A stretch of 8,211 nucleotides of DNA. It comes from an uncultured Prevotellaceae bacterium (GTDB lineage: Bacteria; Bacteroidota; Bacteroidia; Bacteroidales; Bacteroidaceae). Position numbers and translations under genes: made by a program. Shown here in pieces: positions 1 through 7,600 of this stretch. The DNA lies in the NCBI GenBank assembly GCA_945787625.1, contig CALZJL010000047.1, positions 1-8,211 of the forward strand. Reading direction: 5' to 3'. A model generated the notes under the pieces. It was given only the letters and a program-made list of their open reading frames with translations, was not told where the DNA came from and did no database searches. Within the stretch, counting starts at the first letter, position 1; each line of letters begins with the position of its first letter.

Positions 1-2
1 GC

Positions 3-155
3 GATTACTGGTATGACGGCTACCCCTTCTACGCTAAGAGCAATGTGGCTGCCTCAGATAGTTCATCTCTGAACCATGCTGATGTAGATGATGATGATAC
101 GGGACGTGTCATTAGCTTTGGCAAACGCCAGCATCATACCCTCAACAATCATTGA
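3..155 (+). CDS. 3' end of an unidentified protein (partial, 50 residues)
   Basis: An open frame runs in from the left edge (bases 1-2 belong to a split codon) and ends at TGA 153-155. The visible 50 residues begin DYWYDGYPFYAKSN, continue through a Ser-rich stretch and an acidic run (DVDDDD, from GAT repeats), and end with a basic, His-containing tail, GKRQHHTLNNH. The tail is hydrophilic, has no membrane segment and looks like a disordered C-terminus. I do not recognise the family. The other two forward frames are broken by stops in this stretch, which supports this frame, but the piece is too short for codon-usage evidence. It converges on the barrel gene, with 41 bases between the two stops and no obvious hairpin terminator there. 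Confidence 0.5.
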   Translation, partial: DYWYDGYPFYAKSNVAASDSSSLNHADVDDDDTGRVISFGKRQHHTLNNH

Positions 156-196
156 TCTCACCCGACATAGGAGCGCACCCGACAAACACCTCACCG

Positions 197-1417
197 TCAA
201 CGTCTGAAACGCTTCAACACAAAATATGGATTGGCTCTGAAATACACGCCAAACGAGAATGGCGTCTGTACCTCTCCCCCAGGCGAAGCGATGTACGTCT
301 TGACGTTACCTCCCACTGTGTAGCGTCGGGCAAACGTACGCGAGTACTCTACACCCAGTGTCACGGTCGTCATGTGCGGAAAACGGAGAGAGGGAGTCTT
401 GATACTCAGCGTACCATAGAAAGGCGAGCCATAGAGCGAGCAAAAGTCACGAGCCGAAAACACTCCCACACTCGCTCTAAGGTCTTTGATAAAATCCGCG
501 CTCACCTCGCCCCATACTCCAAAGCCCTTCTTGAACGGCCACAACGAGCCGCTCTGCTGCAGACAGGCCAAAGCGCAAACCTCAGCGTGCAAGCCTGTGA
601 ATCCACGCTTGCCTGGGCGCAAGAAGTCATACCCCACCCCAACAGCGGCATTACACAGCGTCTGCACCTCACTGTTTTCCATATCTATATCCTCGCCGCC
701 ACGGTGCTGTATCACCAGCTGTACAGGCGAATAGAGATGGTGTCTCTGCTCCGCCCCACTTCTCTCAAGCCACTTCACACGCTGAGTCCACCCCACGGTG
801 AATGCCTCCTGATGAGTATCCCCCTTGAAGATGAAGCTCTGCCAGTTCACCCATATATCCGAATGCCAACGCCGCAGATCCACAATCATCTGAAATCCCA
901 TCTCAGGGTCCTCCGTAAGCAAAAGCTCAGGATTGTAGAGCGGTTCGACAAGCTGATGTACCGTGCCGCCATAAATATCACCGAGTGCCAAGGTAATATT
1001 CTTGAAATGCGCACTTGCCCTGAAATAAGGCAACACATGCACACCACGCGTATACTGGTTGCCCTTCCACCGCGGTATATCGTGATAAGCATAGCACGGA
1101 TACTTGTTTGCACCATGATAGAAGATCGCATACACTCCAAGTTCGAGGCTTACCTCCTTAATCGGAGTGTATACCAGACGCGGTGTGAGACGCACCCCCG
1201 GCAAGGAATACCCATACTGCACCGAGCCGTCATACTCGTTGTCCTTGAAAAACGCCAAGGCATCAACCTCCACTCCGAGAGTGTTCACCATGGCTGTATC
1301 GAGCCTGTATTGCTGCATTCCCAAACGGTGTGGCATATCAGCACCGACAAAACCATATTGCCCCCACACGACATTAGCACAGAGGGCGGAAAAGAGCAAA
1401 AATAACAGTTTTTTCAT
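197..1417 (-). CDS. putative outer-membrane beta-barrel protein (conserved Bacteroidales type, function unknown)
   Basis: The 406-residue product starts with a Sec signal peptide: MKK, a hydrophobic core LLFLLFSALCANVV, and a likely cut after Gly19 (VWG|QYGF). The rest is rich in short amphipathic stretches with alternating aromatic or aliphatic residues, such as GVRLTPRLVY, VSLELGVYAIFYHG, ITLALGDIYGG and FSFGVYFRANPYFVL, separated by polar turns. This is the pattern of a transmembrane beta-barrel, and the last strand lies close to the C-terminus. The sections NKYPCYAYHDIPRWKG and LVEPLYNPELLLTEDPEMGFQ resemble a widespread Bacteroidales family of uncharacterised surface proteins. That match is from memory and was not searched. 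The ATG at 1417 is preferred because it opens the signal peptide and lies about 23 bases below a good -7 box. The gene is monocistronic here and divergent from the RNA methyltransferase. Substrate or role cannot be read from the sequence. Confidence 0.8.
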   Translation of the reverse strand: MKKLLFLLFSALCANVVWGQYGFVGADMPHRLGMQQYRLDTAMVNTLGVEVDALAFFKDNEYDGSVQYGYSLPGVRLTPRLVYTPIKEVSLELGVYAIFYHGANKYPCYAYHDIPRWKGNQYTRGVHVLPYFRASAHFKNITLALGDIYGGTVHQLVEPLYNPELLLTEDPEMGFQMIVDLRRWHSDIWVNWQSFIFKGDTHQEAFTVGWTQRVKWLERSGAEQRHHLYSPVQLVIQHRGGEDIDMENSEVQTLCNAAVGVGYDFLRPGKRGFTGLHAEVCALACLQQSGSLWPFKKGFGVWGEVSADFIKDLRASVGVFSARDFCSLYGSPFYGTLSIKTPSLRFPHMTTVTLGVEYSRTFARRYTVGGNVKTYIASPGGEVQTPFSFGVYFRANPYFVLKRFRR

Positions 1418-1436
1418 CGCTATCGTTTATATTCCG

Positions 1437-1464
1437 ACACAAAGATACGTAAAAAACTTTGTGT
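1437..1464. repeat. 8-bp inverted repeat linking two divergent promoters
   Basis: ACACAAAG (1437-1444) and CTTTGTGT (1457-1464) are perfect reverse complements separated by 12 bp. The left arm contains most of the minus-strand -7 box and the right arm contains the plus-strand -33 TTTG. It may be an operator for a dimeric regulator, or simply arise because both promoter elements contain CTTTG/CAAAG. Confidence 0.5.
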
Positions 1465-1473
1465 ACAGACAAA
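1440..1473 (-). promoter_or_regulatory. probable promoter of the beta-barrel gene (Bacteroidota type)
   Basis: Read on the minus strand, TATCTTTG (1447-1440) is a perfect match to the Bacteroidota -7 element TAnnTTTG. A TTTG (1473-1470) lies 22 bp upstream as a possible -33 element, slightly wider than the usual 19-21 bp. Transcription would begin near 1435, leaving a leader of roughly 15-20 bases before the ATG at 1417. The -7 box lies in the left arm of an 8-bp inverted repeat shared with the opposing promoter. Confidence 0.6.
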
Positions 1474-1488
1474 TAAATCGTAACTTTA
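1458..1488 (+). promoter_or_regulatory. probable promoter of the RNA methyltransferase gene (Bacteroidota type)
   Basis: TTTG at 1458-1461 and TAACTTTA at 1481-1488 are separated by 19 bp. They match the Bacteroidota -33/-7 arrangement, with one mismatch at the last base of the -7 box (A instead of G). The predicted transcript starts near 1494, giving a leader of about 25 bases that is A/C-rich and lacks a Shine-Dalgarno sequence before the ATG at 1521. The site overlaps the opposing barrel promoter, so the two may compete for polymerase. Confidence 0.6.
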
Positions 1489-1520
1489 CGACAGAAAACA
1501 ACACACCCCCCACAACGCCT

Positions 1521-2276
1521 ATGATTTCCAAAGCAAAAATCAAACTTATACACTCACTCGAAACCAAAAAACACCGCAAGAGCGAAGGCCTCTTTGTAGC
1601 CGAGGGACACAAACTCGTAGGCGAGCTGCTCGACACAGGCCACACTCCCCGATACCTGTGTGCCACCTCAGAGTGGCAACAGTCCAACCCCGGCATACAC
1701 GCTGATGACACCGTCACCGACGAGGAGCTGCGCCAAGCCTCGCTGCTCAAGACTCCACAGATGGTACTCGCCCTCTTCCCTACACCACGATACCCCACCC
1801 CCACTCCACAGCAACTTACCCAGCAGCTCACCCTCGCCCTCGACGGCATACAGGACCCCGGAAACCTCGGCACCATCTGTCGCATAGCAGACTGGTTTGG
1901 CATCGGACACATACTTTGCAGCCCCGACACCGTCGACATACTCAATCCCAAGGCAGTCCAAGCCACCATGGGAGCTATCTCGCGAGTCAAAGTCCACTAC
2001 CTTCCCCTTGCCCCATATCTCAGAGAATGTCACGCAGCAGGAATGCCCGTCTACGGCACATTTCTTGACGCGCCGAGCATCTATCAGAGCCAATTAAGCA
2101 CCAATGGCATCATCGTCATGGGCAACGAAGGCAAAGGCATCAGCCCCGACATCGAAGTCCTCGTCAACAAGCGTCTCTATATCCCGAACTATCCCTCAGA
2201 CCGTCCCACCACAGATTCACTCAACGTAGCCGTAGCCACGGCCATCACGTGCTCTGAATTCAGGCGGCGCACCTAA
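1521..2276 (+). CDS. SpoU/TrmH-family RNA 2'-O-methyltransferase
   Basis: The 251-residue protein should transfer a methyl group from S-adenosylmethionine to a ribose 2'-OH in rRNA or tRNA, acting in the cytoplasm. Residues 1-90 match the SpoU substrate-binding domain, including KKHRKSEGLFVAEGHKLV. Residues about 104-245 form the SPOUT (trefoil-knot) domain with all three family motifs: motif 1 DPGNLGTICRIADWFG (Asn115, Arg121), motif 2 VMGNEGKGIS (200-208, with Asn202-Glu203), and motif 3 with IPNYPSD and SLNVAVATAI (Ser233, Asn235). The length is normal for the family. The frame stays open upstream to 1167, but that part is antisense to the barrel gene and crosses the promoter. The ATG at 1521, at the start of the conserved domain and about 25 bases below the predicted transcription start, is therefore the better choice. 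The exact RNA target is not predictable, so no gene symbol is given. Confidence 0.93.
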   Translation: MISKAKIKLIHSLETKKHRKSEGLFVAEGHKLVGELLDTGHTPRYLCATSEWQQSNPGIHADDTVTDEELRQASLLKTPQMVLALFPTPRYPTPTPQQLTQQLTLALDGIQDPGNLGTICRIADWFGIGHILCSPDTVDILNPKAVQATMGAISRVKVHYLPLAPYLRECHAAGMPVYGTFLDAPSIYQSQLSTNGIIVMGNEGKGISPDIEVLVNKRLYIPNYPSDRPTTDSLNVAVATAITCSEFRRRT

Positions 2277-2280
2277 ACCG

Positions 2281-3693
2281 TCAGAATCTATAGTAGATAA
2301 ACGGCTTGACCTCAGCCGAGGCAAACACGACCATAATCTGTACCACACAGATGAGTATCAGAAGCTTCACTATCCACGGCAGTCGTATGTACAACCTTTG
2401 CAAGGAGTCATAGCCCGCCTCTCCGATACCATGAATCAGGAATGCAGCGGCGAGTAGTGCTACCCATAGCCCCCGGGCACGGATAAAGGCAGGAATACTC
2501 TCCATGTCAAAATCTGTGAAGATGCGCGTAGTTATGTCGGCAGCCACGCCCACATTGTCGCTACGGAACACAATCCATGTCAGCATCATAAACGTCTGGA
2601 ATACAATCCAACTTATTACTACGACATACCAACGGTTGGGAATGCGGTCGAGTATGGTCAAACGCAAGTATCGGTGTAGCGCAAGTCCCAGCCCGTGCAA
2701 CGCGCCCCACGCGAGAAACATCACAGAGCAGCCGTGCCACACCCCGACGAGCAGCATAGTAATCATGAGATTAAGACAAGTACGCACCGCTCCCCCATGC
2801 GAACCACCGAGCGGAATATAGACATAGTCGCGAAACCACGCAGACAACGAAATATGCCAGCGTCGCCAGAATTCTGATATATTCACAGCCCGATAAGGAA
2901 ATTTGAAATTCTCACGCAACTCAAAGCCCATCATGGCAGCCACACCTATGGCAATATCGCTATACCCCGAAAAGTCACAATATATCTGAATGCTATACCC
3001 CATGACCCCCATAAGCAGTTCAAAGCCACCGTACAGTTCAGGCTGGTCGAAGACACTCACGCTATACTGCCCTATATAGTCAGCAAAGACACATTTCTTA
3101 ATCAGACCAGACATTACGAGCCACAACCCCGTGTAGAGCATCGACCTGTCTATACGCAGCGGCCTGTGCATCTGTGGCAAGAGATGGGAAGAGCGAGTTA
3201 CAGGACCCGAAAGAAGCAAAGGGAAGAAACTCAGATAAAACATATACTCCAGGAAATCCATCTGCTGCGGCAACCTGCTCCGATAAACATCTACCGTATG
3301 GCTGATAGCCTGAAACGTATAAAATGAAATTCCCACAGGCAGCACGACCTGTCCGAACGAGGTATTACTATCGAAAATCCCAGCAATACACCCCACACAG
3401 GCTCCCACATATTTGAAGTATACCAAAGGCATAAGCTGCACCACCACAATAAACCACACCCAACGCCGTCTCAAAGCCCCCTCACACAGGCTCATGCGAT
3501 TCGTCATCGCCCAAGACACAAAGGCCGTCAAGGGCAACAATACAGCCATCTCACGATTCAAATAATAGTTGAAAGCGAGCGAGAACAAAGTGACGTAGAC
3601 GAGCATAAGAGTGCGCGAGCTACGCTGCAACACCGCATATATGGCAAGAAAAGCCACAAACACCACATACATAGACATCGTATCAGAGAGCAT
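2281..3693 (-). CDS. MBOAT-family membrane O-acyltransferase (AlgI/PatA-like)
   Basis: This polytopic inner-membrane protein should pass acetyl groups from the cytoplasm to an extracytoplasmic glycan. From the ATG at 3693 it is 470 residues with about ten or more hydrophobic segments. Family signatures are clear: PVGISFYTFQAISHTVDVYR (119-138), SFFPLLLSGPVTR (about 155-167), YCDFSGYSDIAIG (238-250), then EFWRRWHISLS followed by WFRDYVYIPLGG (274-297), and GVWHG with the putative catalytic His320. The end FIYYRF resembles the usual AlgI terminus. The frame can begin at a GTG at 3732, overlapping the upstream gene by 50 bases. ATG codons at 3693 (11-base overlap with the upstream stop), 3678 and 3672 are also possible, and I chose 3693 as the first ATG. 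None has a clear ribosome site, as is usual in this phylum. It is translated from the same operon as the SGNH hydrolase, which probably supplies the final transfer step. The substrate (peptidoglycan, exopolysaccharide or other) is not evident. Confidence 0.92.
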   Translation of the reverse strand: MLSDTMSMYVVFVAFLAIYAVLQRSSRTLMLVYVTLFSLAFNYYLNREMAVLLPLTAFVSWAMTNRMSLCEGALRRRWVWFIVVVQLMPLVYFKYVGACVGCIAGIFDSNTSFGQVVLPVGISFYTFQAISHTVDVYRSRLPQQMDFLEYMFYLSFFPLLLSGPVTRSSHLLPQMHRPLRIDRSMLYTGLWLVMSGLIKKCVFADYIGQYSVSVFDQPELYGGFELLMGVMGYSIQIYCDFSGYSDIAIGVAAMMGFELRENFKFPYRAVNISEFWRRWHISLSAWFRDYVYIPLGGSHGGAVRTCLNLMITMLLVGVWHGCSVMFLAWGALHGLGLALHRYLRLTILDRIPNRWYVVVISWIVFQTFMMLTWIVFRSDNVGVAADITTRIFTDFDMESIPAFIRARGLWVALLAAAFLIHGIGEAGYDSLQRLYIRLPWIVKLLILICVVQIMVVFASAEVKPFIYYRF

Positions 3694-4471
3694 CTGGTCC
3701 AAGGATTTTCTGATTCCACCTACGAGAGCCACGACTCTGCGGACGAGTCATGCGCAAGGGGTACGCACACCGAGGGCTCTCTATCCATACCGCTATCGAG
3801 TCCATCCATACCGATGCCGAGGCAAGAGTAGGGTGCATCCTGTCCCTGGCACGTCTGAAACTAAGGCGCGTACTATCATAATATCTTCCCTCTCCCACCT
3901 CGCCACGTATCACATGAGTTATCGTAGGCTTTTTCACCCAACTGGGAGGAGCAATCCACACCACAGGATATGCCTCAAGGAGTTTTGAAATCTTGCGCAC
4001 ACAACTACGACGCAAAGCAGTATTGCGAGTAGTCAATTCATTGCCGCCCAACGAAATCAAGACGAAATCAGGCTTAGCCCAATCCAAATAACCTTGTAAA
4101 GCATCAGCATGATCAGCCCAGCCAAGAGTAGTAGAAGAATACCAGCAGACACTATACAACTCATAGCCATTCGACTCAGCATAGTCAGAAAGGCGTGGTG
4201 CGAGCAGCTCCACCATCGAATCGCCAAAAATCAAGATGCGACGTCGCACAGAATCCTGCCCCTCACACAGTTTGCCCTCCACCTTAACATCACGATCAGA
4301 CCGAGACATCAGCCTCACACATTTATTCTGAGTCCGGCCCAACCGACACGGCATATCGATTTTATCCAAAGTCCAACCGTTAATCCTGACCACATAACCA
4401 CTCGCTCCGTAGACCAGAAATATCAGAAGCACAATGGCAAGCAAAGCTATGAAGCGGCAGTATTCCTTCAT
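3683..4471 (-). CDS. membrane-anchored SGNH/GDSL hydrolase-family protein, probable acetyltransferase or esterase partner of the MBOAT protein
   Basis: The 262-residue protein has an N-terminal hydrophobic anchor (residues about 6-22, FIALLAIVLLIFLVYG) followed by an extracytoplasmic SGNH domain. The catalytic blocks are intact: block I FGDSMVE with nucleophile Ser85, block III SLGGNE with Gly142-Gly143-Asn144, and block V DRMHPT with Asp210 and His213. Such domains paired with MBOAT proteins (as in PatA/PatB and AlgI-AlgX/J systems) transfer or remove O-acetyl groups on glycans; the exact reaction here is inferred. It is the first gene of a two-gene operon, and its stop overlaps the MBOAT start region. 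The last 20 or so residues, after RMTRP, are basic and look like an added tail reading into the neighbour's start region. The ATG at 4471 is needed to keep the anchor, yet it sits only two bases below a perfect -7 promoter box. Confidence 0.88.
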   Translation of the reverse strand: MKEYCRFIALLAIVLLIFLVYGASGYVVRINGWTLDKIDMPCRLGRTQNKCVRLMSRSDRDVKVEGKLCEGQDSVRRRILIFGDSMVELLAPRLSDYAESNGYELYSVCWYSSTTLGWADHADALQGYLDWAKPDFVLISLGGNELTTRNTALRRSCVRKISKLLEAYPVVWIAPPSWVKKPTITHVIRGEVGEGRYYDSTRLSFRRARDRMHPTLASASVWMDSIAVWIESPRCAYPLRMTRPQSRGSRRWNQKILGPDAL

Positions 4472-4473
4472 TC

Positions 4474-4505
4474 CAAAGATAAAATATTAGTCTTTTCGTC
4501 ACAAA
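4474..4505 (-). promoter_or_regulatory. strong promoter match for the SGNH-MBOAT operon
   Basis: On the minus strand, TTTG (4505-4502) is followed after 20 bp by TATCTTTG (4481-4474), a perfect TAnnTTTG box. The surrounding DNA is A/T-rich, including an A tract at about 4503-4518. Only two bases separate the -7 box from the ATG at 4471, so the predicted transcription start falls on or just inside the start codon. This would make the message leaderless, or mean that another promoter or start codon is used. Confidence 0.65.
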
Positions 4506-4544
4506 AATAAAAAAAAATACTCTTACCTCATAATATATTGGAAA

Positions 4545-4560
4545 CAAATTACTAAATTTG
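4545..4560. repeat. palindrome CAAATT-ACTA-AATTTG over the -7 box
   Basis: CAAATT (4545-4550) and AATTTG (4555-4560) are perfect reverse complements around a 4-bp centre, and the right arm is part of the -7 element. It lies upstream of the likely transcription start, so it would work as a DNA site (operator) and not as an RNA hairpin. It is short and AT-rich, so chance is a real possibility. Confidence 0.4.
4553..4560 (+). promoter_or_regulatory. -7 promoter element of the GH84-GH16 gene
   Basis: TAAATTTG is a perfect match to TAnnTTTG. No TTTG lies at the expected distance upstream: the nearest TTG is at 4538-4540, only 12 bp away. The missing -33 element could mean activator-dependent transcription, common for glycan-use genes, though this is inference. 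The leader would be about 35 bases, A/C-rich and without a Shine-Dalgarno sequence. The box is the right half of a palindrome (4545-4560). Confidence 0.5.
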
Positions 4561-4601
4561 CCCACGAAACTACGTTACAACCTAAACAAACAGACAACCA
4601 C

Positions 4602-7600
4602 ATGAGTATTCTAAGAAAAATCACCATGACGTTGCTTGGCCTCATAATGGCACAAGCGCAGTTATTTGCACAACAAGCGCAAATATCACCCGTACCTCAA
4701 ACCATCACATGGGGCGAGAAGGCATACACCTCAGCAGATGCCACATACACACTCCTTACGGGCGACAATACCGACGAGTACGCCATCGCCCTAATCCGCG
4801 AGAATCTCAACATCGCAGAGACAGGCACCATCTCGCTCACCCTTGGCAAAAAAGGCGAAGCCCAAATAGGAGCCTACGAAGCCAACATACCCGACAAAGC
4901 CGAAGGCTACTGGCTAAAAATCAGTACAGACGGCATCGTAGTAGCAGGCAATGACGACGCAGGCACATACTATGGAGTGCAGACCCTGCTGCAGATACTC
5001 ACACAGCCCGACGTCATGCAAGTCGAGATTTCAGACTGGCCGGCATGCGCCCAGCGAGGTGTCATCGAAGGTTTCTACGGCAACCCCTGGAGCGATGCCG
5101 ACCGCAAGAGCCAGTTCGACTTCTACGGGCGCAACAAGCTCAACATCTACGTCTACGGGCCCAAAGACGACCCCTACCATCGCACACAGTGGCGCGACAA
5201 CTATCCCGCCGACAAAGCCGAAATCATACGCAGCCTCGCCGAGACAGCCCGCAAGAACCACGTAGACTTCGTATGGTCTATCCACACCGGAGGCAGCATC
5301 TCCAACAACACCAACGACTTCAAAGCCGTCGTCAACAAGCTCGAACACGTCTACTCACTCGGTGTGCGCAACTTCTCCATCTTCTTTGACGACTTCGGAT
5401 CGGCAGACGCCGAGCTCCAAGTAGCCGAGTGCAACTACGTCTGGGACAACTTCGTCCTCAAGCACGACGACGTCACCAAGCTTTCCATGTGCCCCACCAA
5501 GTACAACGCCGCCTACGCAGGCTGGAACAGCTCCGACTCTTACCTGCGCGGTCTGGGCACAGGTCTGCGCGAAGGAATCGAGATAATGTGGACTGGCAAT
5601 GGTGTAGCAGACATGATAAATGCCGGCGACATCGACTTCTTCAACACCGCCACCAACGGACGCCCCCCATTCATCTGGCTCAACTATCCCGTCAACGACT
5701 ACTGCATCGGTCACATGCTCATGGGTAAATTCTACGGCAACGACAAGGGAGACAACAGCTTCGGCACACGAATGTCAGCCTTCACCAGCAACCCCATGGA
5801 ATACGCCGAAGCCTCAAAAGTAGCCCTCTACGGCGTTGCAGACTACGCATGGAACATGAAAGACTACGACCCCGTCTCCAACTGGGAACGCGCCATCAAG
5901 TATCTCATGCCGACCAACGCCGAAGCATTCCACGTCTTCTGCGAACACAACGTAGACCTCGGTCCCACCGTCCACGGCATGCGCCGCGAAGGCGAGAGCC
6001 CCAACTTCAACCCCGACGGAACCCTCGACGAACGTAAAGCCCAATACGAGCTCATGGTATCCTCAGCCGATGCCCTGCTTGCCGACACCCACAATCCCGC
6101 ACTCATCACAGAGATAACCCCCTGGCTCATGAAAATGAAATACATGGGACAGCGAGGCCTCAAGCAAATAGAGATGTGGGGCTGTATCGAAAGTGGCGAC
6201 ACCCAGACCTTCCTGCAAGACTACCGCGACATCACAGCCATTCAGGCAGAAGAAGACAAGCTCATCTCGCGCGACTTCGAAGGCACCATCAAGAGCGCGC
6301 GTCCCCTCGTGGCAGACCAGGTAATAGCCCCCCACCTCAAGCAGCAGCTCAACCTGCTCGTCATTGAGTATAAGAAACGCTACACCGAAGGCTGGGACGT
6401 ATTCCCCAGCGTAGTACTCGAAGCAGGCAACTACTACATCAAGTACAACGGCAAATATCTCTACAACCGCAATGCCTCAGCCTCACGCACAGGCGACTAT
6501 CCCGTTTGGGCAGACGAGATAGACGACGCACAGCCACAGAAGTGCGAATGGACCGTCACCATCGAGCCTCAGACCGGACGCTACAAGATAGTCAACACCC
6601 AAGACGGGCGCTACCTCAACGAGAAAGGCGCATTCTGGGCCAACAAGACCACCAACCCCTACGACCCCGACTGGCATAGCTACGACATCTACCGCATCAA
6701 CGGCAAATACGCCATTCAAGCCCCATCTACAGCAAACGGCAAATTCCTCGGAGCTACCCACGAACGCATCATTCAGACACAAGTGATGAGCAAAGACAAG
6801 AACAACAAGCCCGTGGTGCGCTACCACGACGCCATCTTTGAGTTCGTCCCCGTAGGCGAAGAAGCAGTCTCACACCCCGCCTTCGACAAAGACCACGTCT
6901 ACTATATCAAGAACGCCGAAGGCAACTACCTGACCGCCCTCTCACGCGCAGCATGGACCAAGCCAAGTTTTGAGCCACTCTCAGACGATGCAGAAATCAA
7001 CAAATACCAGAAGTGGGCCATCAAGCCCGACGCCGCTCACGGACGCTGGAAGATAATGATCAACCACAACAAGTTCCTCGACGAAATCGGGCGCATCAAC
7101 AAAAACACCTACAACACCGAGTGGAACTCCCTCATACTGACCGAATCCGGAGGCCAATGGGCGATACAAGCCATCACCCCCGACATATCAAAATACTGGG
7201 GTATAGACAGCAACAATACCATCATCGCCACCGATGCCACACGAGCAGACAGCTATATCTTCACCATCGAAGAAGCCGGCACCTATCAGGAAACCACCAT
7301 ACGCCGTCCCTCCAACCCCACAGGCTACGAAGTAGTCTTCAGCGAAGACTTCGATACAGACGGAGCCCCCGATGAGACAAAATGGAGCTACACCGTCCGC
7401 GAGAACGCCACATGGAACCGCTTCTGCACCGACGACCCACGCTGCACCTACGTCAAAGACGGAGTACTCCACTGCAAAGTCATCCCCAACGACGACCGCA
7501 CTACCGACAACGTCGAGATGCTCTCCGGCGGAGTCAAGACACACGGCAAGTTTGCCTTCCGCTACGGCCGCGCCGAAGCAAGCATCATGACCCACCAGTA

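Noticed and set aside
156..196. Terminator between the partial gene and the barrel gene
   Set aside because: No convincing stem-loop with a T tract on either strand in these 41 bases.
152..1405. 417-codon open frame on the plus strand, almost fully antisense to the barrel gene
   Set aside because: It starts at a TTG and has a His/Arg/Leu-rich composition without domains or signal peptide. The minus-strand frame has a signal peptide, barrel pattern and promoter. The long open frame is a by-product of codon use.
1167..1520. Upstream extension of the RNA methyltransferase frame
   Set aside because: These codons lie antisense to the barrel gene and across the divergent promoter region; the conserved family domain begins at the ATG at 1521.
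3694..3732. GTG start giving the MBOAT protein 13 extra residues
   Set aside because: It would overlap the SGNH gene by 50 bases with a non-ATG start, and ATG codons at 3693, 3678 and 3672 still keep the first membrane segment. Not excluded.
3683..3790. Possible frameshift near the 3' end of the SGNH gene, because the basic tail looks unlike the rest
   Set aside because: All catalytic blocks, including the DxxH block, lie upstream of the tail, and the stop falls at the MBOAT start region as expected for coupled genes. A short variable tail is simpler.
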